Source of the DNA: Fretibacterium sp.
GTDB taxonomy: Bacteria > Synergistota > Synergistia > Synergistales > Aminobacteriaceae
DNA length: 37,616 bases
Reading direction: 5' to 3'
Assembly (NCBI GenBank): GCA_024695065.1
Contig: JAILIX010000024.1
Location: 1-37,616 of the forward strand
Positions 17,242 to 25,508 of the stretch are shown here, in pieces (the stretch's first letter is position 1; every line of letters starts with the position of its first letter). The position numbers and the translations under genes are program-made. The notes under the pieces are model-generated. The model worked only from the letters and a program-made list of their open reading frames with translations, was not told where the DNA came from and made no database searches.

Positions 17242-17269
17242 ATTGTATCAGACTTGCCGGCTTCCCCAA
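17242..17269 (-). promoter_or_regulatory. Candidate promoter for the spermidine synthase-like operon (distal)
   Basis: On the minus strand an extended -10, TGATACAAT, has TACAAT at 17242-17247. TTGGGG (17264-17269) lies 16 bases upstream as a weak -35. A transcript from here would include the inverted repeat at 17192-17214. Confidence 0.45.
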
Positions 17270-17283
17270 TGAGGGAGCCGGCA
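17255..17283. terminator. Hairpin after trkH, weak terminator candidate
   Basis: TGCCGGCT (17255-17262) pairs with AGCCGGCA (17276-17283), extendable by three pairs. It lies 12 bases after the trkH stop. It has no T tract, so it may stop or only slow transcription; it also overlaps a -35 candidate. Confidence 0.4.
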
Positions 17284-17294
17284 GATTCCGTCGT

Positions 17295-18761
17295 TCAGCG
17301 GGCCCATGTCCCCGGCAAAAACAGCAGAACCACGGCGAAGAGCTCCAGCCTTCCCGCCAGCATCAGGAAGGAGAACAGCCACTTCACCCCCGCCGGGAGC
17401 CAGGCGAAGTTCTCCACGGCCCCAAGGGTGTTCAGGCCGGGCCCCACGTTGCTGAGACAGGTGATGGCTCCGGAGAAAGCGCTCAGAAGGTCCAGATTCG
17501 GGTGAGAGAACGCGGTGGCAATCAGGGTTCCCGCCATCACGAGCAGGGCGTAGAGCACAAGAAAGGCCGCGGTGGAGTCCATGATGCCCCGGGGAACGGG
17601 ACGGCCGTTGAGCCGCACGTTGATGACAGCCCTGGGGTGCAGCAGGCGGAGCGTCTCCACCTTGAGCTGGCGGCCCATGAGCAGGAAGCGCACCACCTTG
17701 CAGCCCCCGCCTGTCGAACCCCCGGATGCCCCCAGAATCATCAGGAGCAGGAACAGGAACCGGGCGAACTCCGGCCACATGTCAAAGTCGTCCGTGGTGA
17801 AGCCTGTGGTGGTCATGACGCTCACGACGTGGAAAGCGCTGCGGCGCAGAGACGGTTCGAAGCTGACAGCGCTCTTTCCGCTCAGGACGAGGGAAATCGT
17901 CATGGCCGCCACGGCGGTCATGGCTATTCCGGCATACCAGCGGAGTTCCTCGTCACCGAAGAATCCCCGGAAATTCCGCGCGGCCAGAAGAAAATACAGA
18001 GAGAAGTTTATCCCGGAGGCAAACATGAAGAACGTGATGACCCACTCGATGTACGCACTGTGGAACCAGGCGATGGAGGTATTCTTCGTGGAGAATCCCC
18101 CTGTGGCGATGGTCGAGCAGGAGTGGGCAAAGGCGTCAAAGAGGCTCATGCCCCCCAGCATCAGCAGCAGCGTCTCCGCAAAGGTCAGCAGAACGTAGAC
18201 GCCCCAGAGAAGCATCGCCGTCTGCTGGAGGCGGGGCGTGAGCTTCTCCTGAGTGACGCCCGGGACCTCTGTCTTGAAGAGCTCCATGCCGCCTATCCCG
18301 AGGAAGGGCAGCACCGCGAGGCTGAGGACGATGATCCCCATGCCTCCCATCCAGTGCGTCAGCGACCGCCAGAGCAGGATTCCCCGGGGGGAGGCCTCGA
18401 TGTCATTCAGAATCGTCGCTCCCGTGGTGGTGAAGCCGGACATGGTCTCGAAGAAGGCGTCGGTGTAGCTGGGCGTCACGCCGCAGCTCCAGTAGGGCAG
18501 GGCCCCGACACCCGAGGCGATCGCCCAGGAAAGAGCCACAATCCCAAGGGCTTCGCGGATGCCCAGATCACTCCGGGTCCGGCTTCCTTTCCCCCCCAGG
18601 GACAACAGAAGACTCACCAGCAGTCCGCAGATCAGCGAGATGGCAAAGGCCCGGGCATCCGGCGTCCCGTCCCAGAGCGCCAGAGCCAGCGGCACCAGCA
18701 TGAAGAGAGAGACAATCAGGCTGATGAGGGAGAGAACCCGGAGGACAATCCCGATCTTCAT
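17295..18761 (-). CDS. trkH: TrkH-type potassium uptake channel subunit
   Basis: The 488-residue membrane protein has four repeated membrane-pore-membrane units with filter-like sequences. These are SGFTTTGAT (first), ATGGFST (second), TTTGFTTDD (third) and SNVGPG (fourth). This is the TrkH/KtrB pore subunit that lets potassium across the inner membrane and is gated by the cytoplasmic TrkA ring. Its ATG overlaps the trkA stop by four bases (ATGA), so translation is coupled. It is the last gene of a four-gene minus-strand chain. Confidence 0.95.
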   Translation of the reverse strand: MKIGIVLRVLSLISLIVSLFMLVPLALALWDGTPDARAFAISLICGLLVSLLLSLGGKGSRTRSDLGIREALGIVALSWAIASGVGALPYWSCGVTPSYTDAFFETMSGFTTTGATILNDIEASPRGILLWRSLTHWMGGMGIIVLSLAVLPFLGIGGMELFKTEVPGVTQEKLTPRLQQTAMLLWGVYVLLTFAETLLLMLGGMSLFDAFAHSCSTIATGGFSTKNTSIAWFHSAYIEWVITFFMFASGINFSLYFLLAARNFRGFFGDEELRWYAGIAMTAVAAMTISLVLSGKSAVSFEPSLRRSAFHVVSVMTTTGFTTDDFDMWPEFARFLFLLLMILGASGGSTGGGCKVVRFLLMGRQLKVETLRLLHPRAVINVRLNGRPVPRGIMDSTAAFLVLYALLVMAGTLIATAFSHPNLDLLSAFSGAITCLSNVGPGLNTLGAVENFAWLPAGVKWLFSFLMLAGRLELFAVVLLFLPGTWAR

Positions 18762-20152
18762 TGTTCTTCCTTCTCCCCGTCCACGTTATTCTCGCTGAAG
18801 AGATCCGCCGTCTCACGCATGAGGGCTGTGGAGGCAAAGAGGATGAGGTGGTCTCCCGCCTGAAGCTGGTCGGCCCCCGTCGGGATCAGAACCCGGTTCC
18901 CGCGCCCCATGAGGGCCACCAGCACCCCTTTGGGGAGCCCCAGCTCCGCCAGGGGGCGCCCAAGGAGCCTGTTCTTCTCCGGCAGGACCACCTCCAGCAT
19001 CTCCGCGCCGGTCTTCTCAATAACCGACAGGACCCGGGCGTGCCCGGGATAGCGGATCATGCCCAGTATCACAGAGGCCAGAGCCTTGTTGGGGTTCACC
19101 ACGGCGTCCACTGACATGATCTCCGGCAGAGCCTCGTACTGTTTGCGGCGCACTACCGCAATGCTCTTCTGCACTCCCATGGACTTGGCCAAAGCGGCGT
19201 AGATGAGGTTCACCTCGTCGGACTCCGTGGCGCAGACATATCCGTCCGCCTCGTCGATGCCCTCCTCCCGGAGCAGGTCCGGGTCCGCCCCGTCTCCCCT
19301 CAGCACCAGAGCCCCGCCCAGCTCCTCGGACAGCCTGGCGCAGCGTCCCTCATCGTGGTCGATGAGCCGGATCTGGACATGCCCGTACTCCCGCTGAATC
19401 CGCTGCGTCACCTGAAAGCCCAGCTTTCCGCCCCCCACGACGAACACACGGCGCAGCGGGCGGGATTTCCTGAGCTGGAAGAGCTCCTCCAGCAGCCACG
19501 CCATCTCCTTGTACGTCACGACGTAGCAGAGGTCCCCTGTCCGGAGCACCGTGTCGCCGTCCGGAAGGCCGGTCCCTTCGCTGCCCTCCCGGTCCACGTA
19601 GACGAAGACGGCTACAAGCTCCCTGTGCAGAGTGCGGATATCCCTGAGGGCCATCCCGGCCAGAGGCGAGCCCTCTGCCACCCGCATGGCATAGAGAGCG
19701 GCCCGGCCGTCCAGAAACTCCGCCGTCCGCGAGGCGGAGCTGACAGCCAGAAGCTCCAGAATCTCCCGCGCCACAGACCTCTCCGGCGAGACCATCATGC
19801 TGATGCCCAGCCTTTGACCCCAGGTCGGAGAGTCCGTGAACTCCAGGCTCCGAACCCGGGAGATGACGTTTTCCACCCCGGCGCTGCGTGCGAACCAGCA
19901 GGAGAGCAGATTGACCTCATCCCTGTCCGTACAGGCCAGCAGAAAATCCACATCTCCATTGTCCACCACTCCGGCCTCGTGGAGAACCTGGGGCCGCGCG
20001 CCGTTGCCGCGAATGACGCGCACATCCAGTTCTTCCGCGTTCTTCGCCTTTTCCTCGTTCTGCTCGATGACGTAGACGTTATGTCCTTCTTCGGAGAGCG
20101 TTGAAGCGATGTCGCATCCCACTTCTCCGGCACCCACAATAACAACGTTCAT
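18758..20152 (-). CDS. trkA: TrkA potassium channel regulatory subunit
   Basis: The 464-residue cytoplasmic protein contains two tandem RCK modules. Each has a Rossmann nucleotide-binding motif, VIVGAGEVGCDIA near the start and VFVVGGGKLGFQVT at about 235, each followed by a TrkA_C domain. This two-module layout is that of TrkA, which binds NAD(H)/ATP and gates TrkH. The start MNVVIVGAG at 20152 has AGGCGAG just before it; an upstream GTG-type start at 20173 would overlap the thioesterase gene further. It overlaps the thioesterase stop by four bases. Confidence 0.95.
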   Translation of the reverse strand: MNVVIVGAGEVGCDIASTLSEEGHNVYVIEQNEEKAKNAEELDVRVIRGNGARPQVLHEAGVVDNGDVDFLLACTDRDEVNLLSCWFARSAGVENVISRVRSLEFTDSPTWGQRLGISMMVSPERSVAREILELLAVSSASRTAEFLDGRAALYAMRVAEGSPLAGMALRDIRTLHRELVAVFVYVDREGSEGTGLPDGDTVLRTGDLCYVVTYKEMAWLLEELFQLRKSRPLRRVFVVGGGKLGFQVTQRIQREYGHVQIRLIDHDEGRCARLSEELGGALVLRGDGADPDLLREEGIDEADGYVCATESDEVNLIYAALAKSMGVQKSIAVVRRKQYEALPEIMSVDAVVNPNKALASVILGMIRYPGHARVLSVIEKTGAEMLEVVLPEKNRLLGRPLAELGLPKGVLVALMGRGNRVLIPTGADQLQAGDHLILFASTALMRETADLFSENNVDGEKEEQ

Positions 20153-20901
20153 GATCTCGCCTCCCAGCTGCACGCAAACAGCGTCCTGGGTTTTCCCGTC
20201 CCGCCCTCGTTTTCAATGCGGTAGATGAAGTTCCGGCTTCCCGGGGAGGACGGCAGCTCCGCCACCTTCATCTCCAGCTTTTCCCCCCACCGCACGCCGG
20301 AGCGGAAGGTTGCCGATACACTCCGGATCTCGTATTTCATCAGGTCCAGCGGCGTCGCCTCGAAGACCCACTCGAAGTAGACCGCGTTATTGACGTGGCG
20401 GTTGGTGTCCAGGTCATGGAAACGGATGCGGCAGGGAACCGTCATGATTTCTCCCTCCCGCGGAAAGTCCGGTATGTCCTGAAAGTCCGGATCAATAGGA
20501 CTGGTGTCGCGCTTCGTGATTTCCGGCAGATGGACCACCGGCCGGACAGGACGGCCCGCAGCCAGGTCCAGCAGCAGCCATGAGGTCTTGGCCCAGACCA
20601 GCATTGTGCCGTCAGGCCGGACCACCTCAAAGACCCTCAGTGTGCCGTAACCGTGGCTGGGATCGTGGAATGTCCGGATGATGAAACTCTCATCCAGCAG
20701 GGGCAAAGGCCCTGTTATCTCCACCTCATAGCGTGTCAGAATCCAGGCATAGCCCCGGGACATGAGCTCCGTTGCCGTGCCTTCCAGGTCCTCCACGGCA
20801 AGGCTTGCCGTATCCTGAAAATAATTGAGAAGATTGTGCAGTTTGATCTGCCCAAAACAGGAAGCTTCGGATGGCAGGACCGTCAGATTCCTCGTATACA
20901 C
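20149..20901 (-). CDS. FatA-like acyl-ACP thioesterase
   Basis: The 250-residue protein is a double-hotdog enzyme of the acyl-ACP thioesterase family, which hydrolyses acyl-ACP to end fatty-acid elongation. The N-terminal hotdog begins with LHNLLNYFQDTASLAVEDLE. The C-terminal hotdog carries the catalytic pattern HDLDTNRHVNNAVYFEW at about 167-183, with conserved Asp, Asn and His and a downstream Glu (FEATP). The GTG start has AAGGAGGG upstream, within the end of the preceding gene. Its place between a cysteine desulfurase-like gene and trkA has no obvious functional logic, but the overlaps show co-transcription. Confidence 0.88.
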   Translation of the reverse strand: MYTRNLTVLPSEASCFGQIKLHNLLNYFQDTASLAVEDLEGTATELMSRGYAWILTRYEVEITGPLPLLDESFIIRTFHDPSHGYGTLRVFEVVRPDGTMLVWAKTSWLLLDLAAGRPVRPVVHLPEITKRDTSPIDPDFQDIPDFPREGEIMTVPCRIRFHDLDTNRHVNNAVYFEWVFEATPLDLMKYEIRSVSATFRSGVRWGEKLEMKVAELPSSPGSRNFIYRIENEGGTGKPRTLFACSWEARS

Positions 20902-20903
20902 GC

Positions 20904-22154
20904 TTAACCCTCCTTCTTCAGCTCCCGGGCCGCCTCAGACAGCGCGTTGAGGAAATCGTCGATATCCTGAAGCGTGTTGAAGTACCCCGGGGAGACCCGC
21001 AGCGCCCCCTGAGGGAAGGTGCCGAGACTCCGGTGGGCAGAGGGCGCGCAGTGCAGACCGGGACGTGTCTCAAACCCCATCAGGGAGAGCCGGTTCGCCA
21101 GAATGGCATTGTCCAGTCCCCTGATGTTCACGGGAAAAACGGGGAGACGGCCGTCGATCTCATGCATTCCGGCAAGCTCCATGCCTTCTGTTGCCAGCAG
21201 TCCCTCCAGCAGATGACTGCCCAGCGCGCGCTCCCGGAGCAGAATCTTCTCCATGCCCTCCTCCTCCAGCCAGGTCAGGGCAGCGTTGAGCCCTGTAATG
21301 CCCGGCAGGTTGGGCGTCCCGGACTCAAAACGGTCCGGCAGGTCATCCGGCTGGAACTCCAGGTGCGAGTAACTGCCCGTTCCGCCGGTGATGAGGGGAG
21401 TCACCTGCGCGGCAAACTCCGGGTTCCAGACAATCCCGCCTGTCCCCTGAGGCCCCAGCAGGGACTTGTGCCCCGTGAAACAGAGGGCCGCCAGACCAAG
21501 GGATTTGGCGCTCAGCGGCAGAACTCCGGCCGTCTGGGCCGTGTCCAGAACCAGAGGCACCCCGGCCTTTCCGCACATCCCGGCAATCTCCTCCACCGGC
21601 TGTATGGTGCCGCAGACGTTGCTGGCGTGGGCCATCACCATCAGGTCAAAGCGCTCCGAGGCCAGCGTGTCCTGAAGACTCTTCAGGTCCATGAGTCCGT
21701 CGGTCCCGGAGGGGATGAGGGTGAGCCGGATAACTCCGTCCCGCTCCAGCGTCCTCAGCGGGCGCATGACGGCATTGTGTTCCATGGAAGAGGTCAGCAC
21801 ACTCATTCCCTGGCGCAGATAGCCTTTCAGGACAATGTTCAGAGCCTCCGTGATGTTGGAGCAGAAGGTGACGTTCAGGGGATTTCCGCATTCGCTGCTT
21901 CCGGATTGAAGCTCAGGGGCCCGCAAAGCGGGTTTCCCAGCGGGAAAACACCCCCTGAAACCCCCATACCCGCCCAGCAGGGTGGATAAACGCACGCGGC
22001 AGTCCAGAACCGCGTTCAGCGTCTTCAGATCCCGGTTTGAGGATGTCCCCCGGGCAAGGTTTGCCCCGCCGGAGGTGAGAAAAGCCGTCATGGCCACCGG
22101 AACCGTTTCAGGCTTGGGCCAGCTTGTTGCAGCATTGTTCAGATAGACAGGCAT
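20904..22154 (-). CDS. Class V aminotransferase, cysteine desulfurase-like, with in-frame repeat insertion
   Basis: The 416-residue PLP enzyme starts with YLNNAATSWPKPE and has DTAQTAG and the PLP-lysine motif FTGHKSLLGPQG. The late GLHCAPSAHRSLGTFPQGALR holds the likely catalytic Cys. These features fit the class V cysteine desulfurase family (sulfur mobilisation from cysteine). Residues about 63-88 (YGGFRGCFPAGKPALRAPEL and following) are out of character for the family. They are encoded by a palindromic repeat inserted in frame, just before the conserved NPLNVTFCSNITEALN. Without them the length would be about 390, the usual size. It begins the chain with the thioesterase and trkAH genes. 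Confidence 0.85.
   Translation of the reverse strand: MPVYLNNAATSWPKPETVPVAMTAFLTSGGANLARGTSSNRDLKTLNAVLDCRVRLSTLLGGYGGFRGCFPAGKPALRAPELQSGSSECGNPLNVTFCSNITEALNIVLKGYLRQGMSVLTSSMEHNAVMRPLRTLERDGVIRLTLIPSGTDGLMDLKSLQDTLASERFDLMVMAHASNVCGTIQPVEEIAGMCGKAGVPLVLDTAQTAGVLPLSAKSLGLAALCFTGHKSLLGPQGTGGIVWNPEFAAQVTPLITGGTGSYSHLEFQPDDLPDRFESGTPNLPGITGLNAALTWLEEEGMEKILLRERALGSHLLEGLLATEGMELAGMHEIDGRLPVFPVNIRGLDNAILANRLSLMGFETRPGLHCAPSAHRSLGTFPQGALRVSPGYFNTLQDIDDFLNALSEAARELKKEG
21891..21968. repeat. Composite palindromic repeat inside the cysteine desulfurase-like gene
   Basis: The + strand shows the head GGATTGAAGCTCAGGGG (21903-21919), one hairpin unit CCCGCAAAGCGGG, a linker TTTCCCAGCGGGAAAAC, and the tail ACCCCCTGAAACCCCC. 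About 78 bases (26 codons) are in frame with the gene, which lies on the opposite strand. It is the simplest complete copy in the window. Confidence 0.85.
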
Positions 22155-22172
22155 TCCAAAAAACTCCTTCCA

Positions 22173-22378
22173 TCGGATTAAAGCCGGATTGAAGCCGGGC
22201 CGGATTAAAGCTCAGGGGGAGAAAGACCCCCTGAAACCCCCGGCGGCGGATTGAAGCTCAGGGGGAGAAACCCCCCGAACCCCCTGCCGGCCCGCAGAGC
22301 GGGCTTCCGGATTGAAGCTCAGGGGGAAACCCCCCGAACCCCCCGGTCGGCCCACAAAGTGGGTTTCCTGCCGGATCA
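22173..22378. repeat. Intergenic palindromic repeat cluster upstream of dnaA
   Basis: The 459-base gap between the cysteine desulfurase-like gene and dnaA holds three full heads (22202-22219, 22248-22265, 22309-22326) and two partial heads near 22175 and 22186. Each full head runs into a C-rich arm (CCCCCTGAAACCCCC or CCCCCCGAACCCCC), giving a G-rich/C-rich hairpin. Two 13-base hairpin units, CCCGCAGAGCGGG and CCCACAAAGTGGG, follow. I see no gene here; a 93-codon minus-strand frame is only repeat translation. Beyond 22378 the region changes sharply to AT-rich origin DNA. Confidence 0.85.
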
Positions 22379-22485
22379 GGGACCCCGTCCCGCGTACCCA
22401 TTCTTCTTTTTCCCATGATATCATTAAACTGTCTCCTGTGTCGCCGGGGGGCTGTGGAAAAAGCTCTTTCTGACAAAAAAATAAA

Positions 22486-22582
22486 TTATCCACAAAGTGA
22501 GAACAAAAAAATTGTGGATAAGTGTATAATTAGGGTGAATTGTCCTGTGTGTTATGGACAGAAGAAATTTTGATGTGGATAA
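22486..22582 (+). promoter_or_regulatory. DnaA boxes and promoter region upstream of dnaA
   Basis: Three perfect 9-base DnaA boxes are present: TTATCCACA at 22486-22494 and TGTGGATAA at 22513-22521 and 22574-22582. Between them lies a perfect -10 TATAAT (22525-22530), four bases from a box, with no clear -35. DnaA bound here would probably control its own gene. The AT-rich tracts (22474-22490 and 22504-22512) suggest the upstream half of a two-part origin. Confidence 0.75.
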
Positions 22583-22613
22583 CTGACAGGACAAAAAGCT
22601 GGGAGTGAACAAG

Positions 22614-23957
22614 TTGCGCCAAAAGGCAGAGGACCTGAAGAAAACCTGGCAGGACATCATCAACAGGGCGGACCTGCCCCAGGAAACGTTTTCCCTGTGG
22701 CTTGAAAGCTGTATGCCGGTGGGGATTGAGGACGATGAGCTTGTGGTGGAGATCCCCAACCCCTTTGTGCAGGAGTATGTCACCAATCACTTTCTTGCGG
22801 AGCTGAACCGGTCAGCAGAGGCGGGCGGCACAGTCCGCAAAATACGCCTGAAGGCCGGCGAATCCCAGGGGGGAGCAGCAAAGAAACAGGAGTGGGAGGC
22901 CCGGGCGAAGGAAGCGTCCAGAGCCGCTGCGGAGCCGGAGAAAAAAAACCCCTACTCCAGCTACACCTTTGAGAGCTTTGTGGTGGGCAAATCCAACCGG
23001 ATGGCCCACGCGGCCAGTCTGGCCGTGGCTGAAACGCCGGGCAAGGCTTATAATCCGCTTTTCATCTGGGGCGGCGTCGGACTGGGGAAAACCCACCTTA
23101 TGCACGCAATCTGCAACTACGCCCTCAGGCAGAACAAGAACCTGCGGACCCTTTATCTCAGTGCGGAGCAGTTTCTGAATGAGTTCATCAAGGCCATCGC
23201 CTCCTCGCGGACGGCTCAGTTCAAGGAGCGCTACCGGAATCTGGACATTCTTCTCATCGACGACATCCAGTTTCTCGGCAGCAAGGAGCAGAGCCAGGAG
23301 GAATTTTTTCACACCTTCAACTCCCTGCATGACGAAGGCCGGCAGGTGGTCATCTGCTCAGACCGTCAGCCTTCAGAACTGAAGGGCATTGAGGAGCGCC
23401 TCACCAGCCGGTTCAGCTGGGGCCTGGTGGCGGACATCCAGCCGCCGGACCTTGAGACGCGGATTGCTATTCTGCAGAAGAAGGCGGCCCTGAGGCAGTA
23501 TGCCATCCCGGATGAGGTTATTCACTTTCTGGCCCAGCACATCCCCAGCAACATCCGGGAGCTGGAGGGAGCCCTGAACCGTGTTATCGCGTCCGCTGAG
23601 CTGATGAGCGAAGAGATCACCATTGAGCGGGTATCCGTCTGGCTTAAGGATATCCTCCGTATGGACATGAAGGGCCCTGTCACCATTGAGGCCATTAAAA
23701 ACGCAGTGGCGGAGTGTTATGGCGTCAGCATGGAGGACCTCGCCAGCTCAAAGCGCACGGCAGAACTGGCTCTGGCCCGTCAGGTGGCCATGTTCCTGTG
23801 CAGCGAGATGGTGGAGACAAGCCTTCAGCAGATTGCCAACGCCTTCCGGAAGAAGGATCACACCACCGTCATCCACGCCAAGAGAAAGATTGGGGATCTT
23901 GTTAAAACGGATGCGGAGGTCAGACGGATTGTGGATAACCTGAAGAATAAGTTATGA
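22614..23957 (+). CDS. dnaA: Chromosomal replication initiator DnaA
   Basis: DnaA binds origin boxes and opens the duplex. The 447-residue protein has domain I (about 1-75) and a short variable linker with SRAAAEPEKK. The AAA+ domain starts at YTFESFVVGKSNRMAHAAS. Walker A is GGVGLGKTH (about 153-161), Walker B LLIDDIQFL (about 213-221), and sensor 1 is near ICSDRQPSEL. Domain IV holds the DNA-binding signature KKDHTTVIHA. GGGAG lies eight bases before the TTG at 22614; the GTG at 22605 would add three residues but its spacing is poor. DnaA boxes lie on both sides of the gene. Confidence 0.97.
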   Translation: MRQKAEDLKKTWQDIINRADLPQETFSLWLESCMPVGIEDDELVVEIPNPFVQEYVTNHFLAELNRSAEAGGTVRKIRLKAGESQGGAAKKQEWEARAKEASRAAAEPEKKNPYSSYTFESFVVGKSNRMAHAASLAVAETPGKAYNPLFIWGGVGLGKTHLMHAICNYALRQNKNLRTLYLSAEQFLNEFIKAIASSRTAQFKERYRNLDILLIDDIQFLGSKEQSQEEFFHTFNSLHDEGRQVVICSDRQPSELKGIEERLTSRFSWGLVADIQPPDLETRIAILQKKAALRQYAIPDEVIHFLAQHIPSNIRELEGALNRVIASAELMSEEITIERVSVWLKDILRMDMKGPVTIEAIKNAVAECYGVSMEDLASSKRTAELALARQVAMFLCSEMVETSLQQIANAFRKKDHTTVIHAKRKIGDLVKTDAEVRRIVDNLKNKL

Positions 23958-24229
23958 AAAACGCGGGGGACAGTCTGTGGATAACTCTGAACTCCTCACA
24001 GCGAAGGACCGTCTCCCGCAATGTTGTTCCCTGATATCCACGCCGTTTCCACAGGAGACCCACCGGCTTTCCACAGCAGCCGGTTTAAGTGTTTCTGAGG
24101 GGTTTCCCGGGTTATCCACAGAGTTATCCGGCTCTACAGTTACTATTGCTTTTTATAAAAAAAAGATAACAGAAAAAGCTGTCCACAGTGCACAGGTCCG
24201 TGGGCAGGATCACAGGGAGGACTGACCAC
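23958..24229. other. Probable replication origin (oriC) between dnaA and dnaN
   Basis: This 272-base gap has perfect DnaA boxes TGTGGATAA at 23976-23984 and TTATCCACA at 24112-24120. Another box, at 23930-23938, overlaps the end of dnaA. Several near-matches occur (TTTCCACAG around 24049 and 24069, TTATCCGGC at 24124). An AT-rich stretch at 24139-24178, TATTGCTTTTTATAAAAAAA and the bases after it, is a likely duplex-unwinding element. Together with boxes upstream of dnaA this looks like a bipartite origin. No palindromic repeat is present inside this gap. Confidence 0.75.
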
Positions 24230-25462
24230 ATGAAACTTGAGCTTGACCGCTCGGAATTTCTGAAAGCATGGCAGATGGCCGAACGTTCCAGCGGAACAAA
24301 GAGCACTCTCAGCGCCGTGAATGGCATTCTGGTCACCGTGGGGGACGAAACGCTCCTTGAGGCGACGGACTTTAAGACAGCCCTGCGCTGCACCGCCTCC
24401 GGCGTCAGAACCCTCGTCCCGGGGCAGGCGATTCTTCCGGTTCGTCTTCTGGGGGAGTTTCTGAAGAGAATTCCAACAGAGACCGCAACCCTGGAGGTCG
24501 ATGGGGAAAAAGGCGTCCTCTTTGCAGGCAGAAACCGCACACGCTTCACCACAGCTCCCGTGTCGGAGTTCCCGAAAATTCCCCGAAGCGACAGCGCCGC
24601 GGAGCTCTGTACCCTTATCGCGGCCGATCTGGCGCGGGTTGTTACGGAAGGCTCCATCGCCAGCTCAACGCCGGCGGAATTCCCCAAGTATCTTGGAGCC
24701 TGCCTTTTCAGTGTGAAGGACAATCTCCTGAAGGTGGTTTCCACGGACGGCAAGCGTCTTTCCCTTTCTCAGTGCCCCTGCGGGACAAAGGCGGACGAGG
24801 AGGTCCTGCTGCCGGTTCCCGCCCTGAAGGAACTGAACCGCCTTCTGACGGCAGGGGACCCGGAGTCCCGGGTTCAGGTCCTGAACGATGGGTCAACAGT
24901 CTGGTTCCGGCTGGATGTCGGGGAGAAGGATTCCCCCTCCATGCTGGAGTTCTCCATCCGGCGCATTGAGTCCTCCTTCCCGAACTATGAAAAGATCCTC
25001 ACCTCCGACGTCCTCACAACGCTGAGGATCCCCCGGGAGGAACTGCTGCCCGCGCTGGAAAGGGTGGACATCATCTCTCACAACACCGTCTCTCACCTTG
25101 TGGTGATGCGGCTCTCGCCAGGCGGGGACCTGAAGATGACCACCCGGGCGCCGGATCTCGGAACGGCCCTTGAAGTGCTGGACGCCGTCATTGAAGGCAA
25201 TCCGCTTCGCGTGGGCTTCAACGTCGGCTACCTTCAGGATGGCCTCCGGGCTCTGGGGAGCGGTGAGGTTCTGATTGAGTTCAACGGCGAGGAAGGCCAG
25301 ACCCGCATTGTCCAGGAGGGCGCCGGGAATTTTCTCTATATGCTCATGCCCGCCCGCCTGAGCCCCCAGGACGTCATGGAGGATGACTCTGACTCACAAA
25401 GTGAGCTTCCTGCCGGCCCACAGAGTGAGCTTCCTGACGAAGAGCCGGCCCCCGGCGAGTAG
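24230..25462 (+). CDS. dnaN: DNA polymerase III sliding clamp (beta) with a repeat-derived tail
   Basis: The 410-residue product has three beta-clamp domains. Recognisable parts include ILPVRLLGEFLKRIP, SVKDNLLKVVSTDGKRLS and FSIRRIESSFPNYEKIL. The clamp encircles DNA and tethers polymerase. The ATG at 24230 has AGGGAGG at good spacing. Normal clamps end near the MPxRL motif; here YMLMPARL is followed by about 30 more acidic residues (SPQDVMEDDSDSQSELPAGP and onward). Part of that tail is encoded by two hairpin repeats. The tail begins near the peptide-binding face, so it could affect partner binding; that is inference. Confidence 0.96.
   Translation: MKLELDRSEFLKAWQMAERSSGTKSTLSAVNGILVTVGDETLLEATDFKTALRCTASGVRTLVPGQAILPVRLLGEFLKRIPTETATLEVDGEKGVLFAGRNRTRFTTAPVSEFPKIPRSDSAAELCTLIAADLARVVTEGSIASSTPAEFPKYLGACLFSVKDNLLKVVSTDGKRLSLSQCPCGTKADEEVLLPVPALKELNRLLTAGDPESRVQVLNDGSTVWFRLDVGEKDSPSMLEFSIRRIESSFPNYEKILTSDVLTTLRIPREELLPALERVDIISHNTVSHLVVMRLSPGGDLKMTTRAPDLGTALEVLDAVIEGNPLRVGFNVGYLQDGLRALGSGEVLIEFNGEEGQTRIVQEGAGNFLYMLMPARLSPQDVMEDDSDSQSELPAGPQSELPDEEPAPGE
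25393..25430. repeat. Two hairpin units in the 3' end of dnaN
   Basis: CTCACAAAGTGAG (25393-25405) is a perfect palindrome in which both arms differ from the common CCCAC/GTGGG. CCCACAGAGTGAG (25418-25430) has one arm altered. They start 25 bases apart and encode SQSELPAGPQSELP in frame. Confidence 0.75.
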
Positions 25463-25508
25463 CGTTCCCGGGCCGCCGGACAGACAGCCGAAACCACAGG
25501 GCACAGGC

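Noticed and set aside
22212-22493. A 93-codon minus-strand frame upstream of dnaA
   Set aside because: It consists of translated repeats and crosses a DnaA box; no ribosome site.
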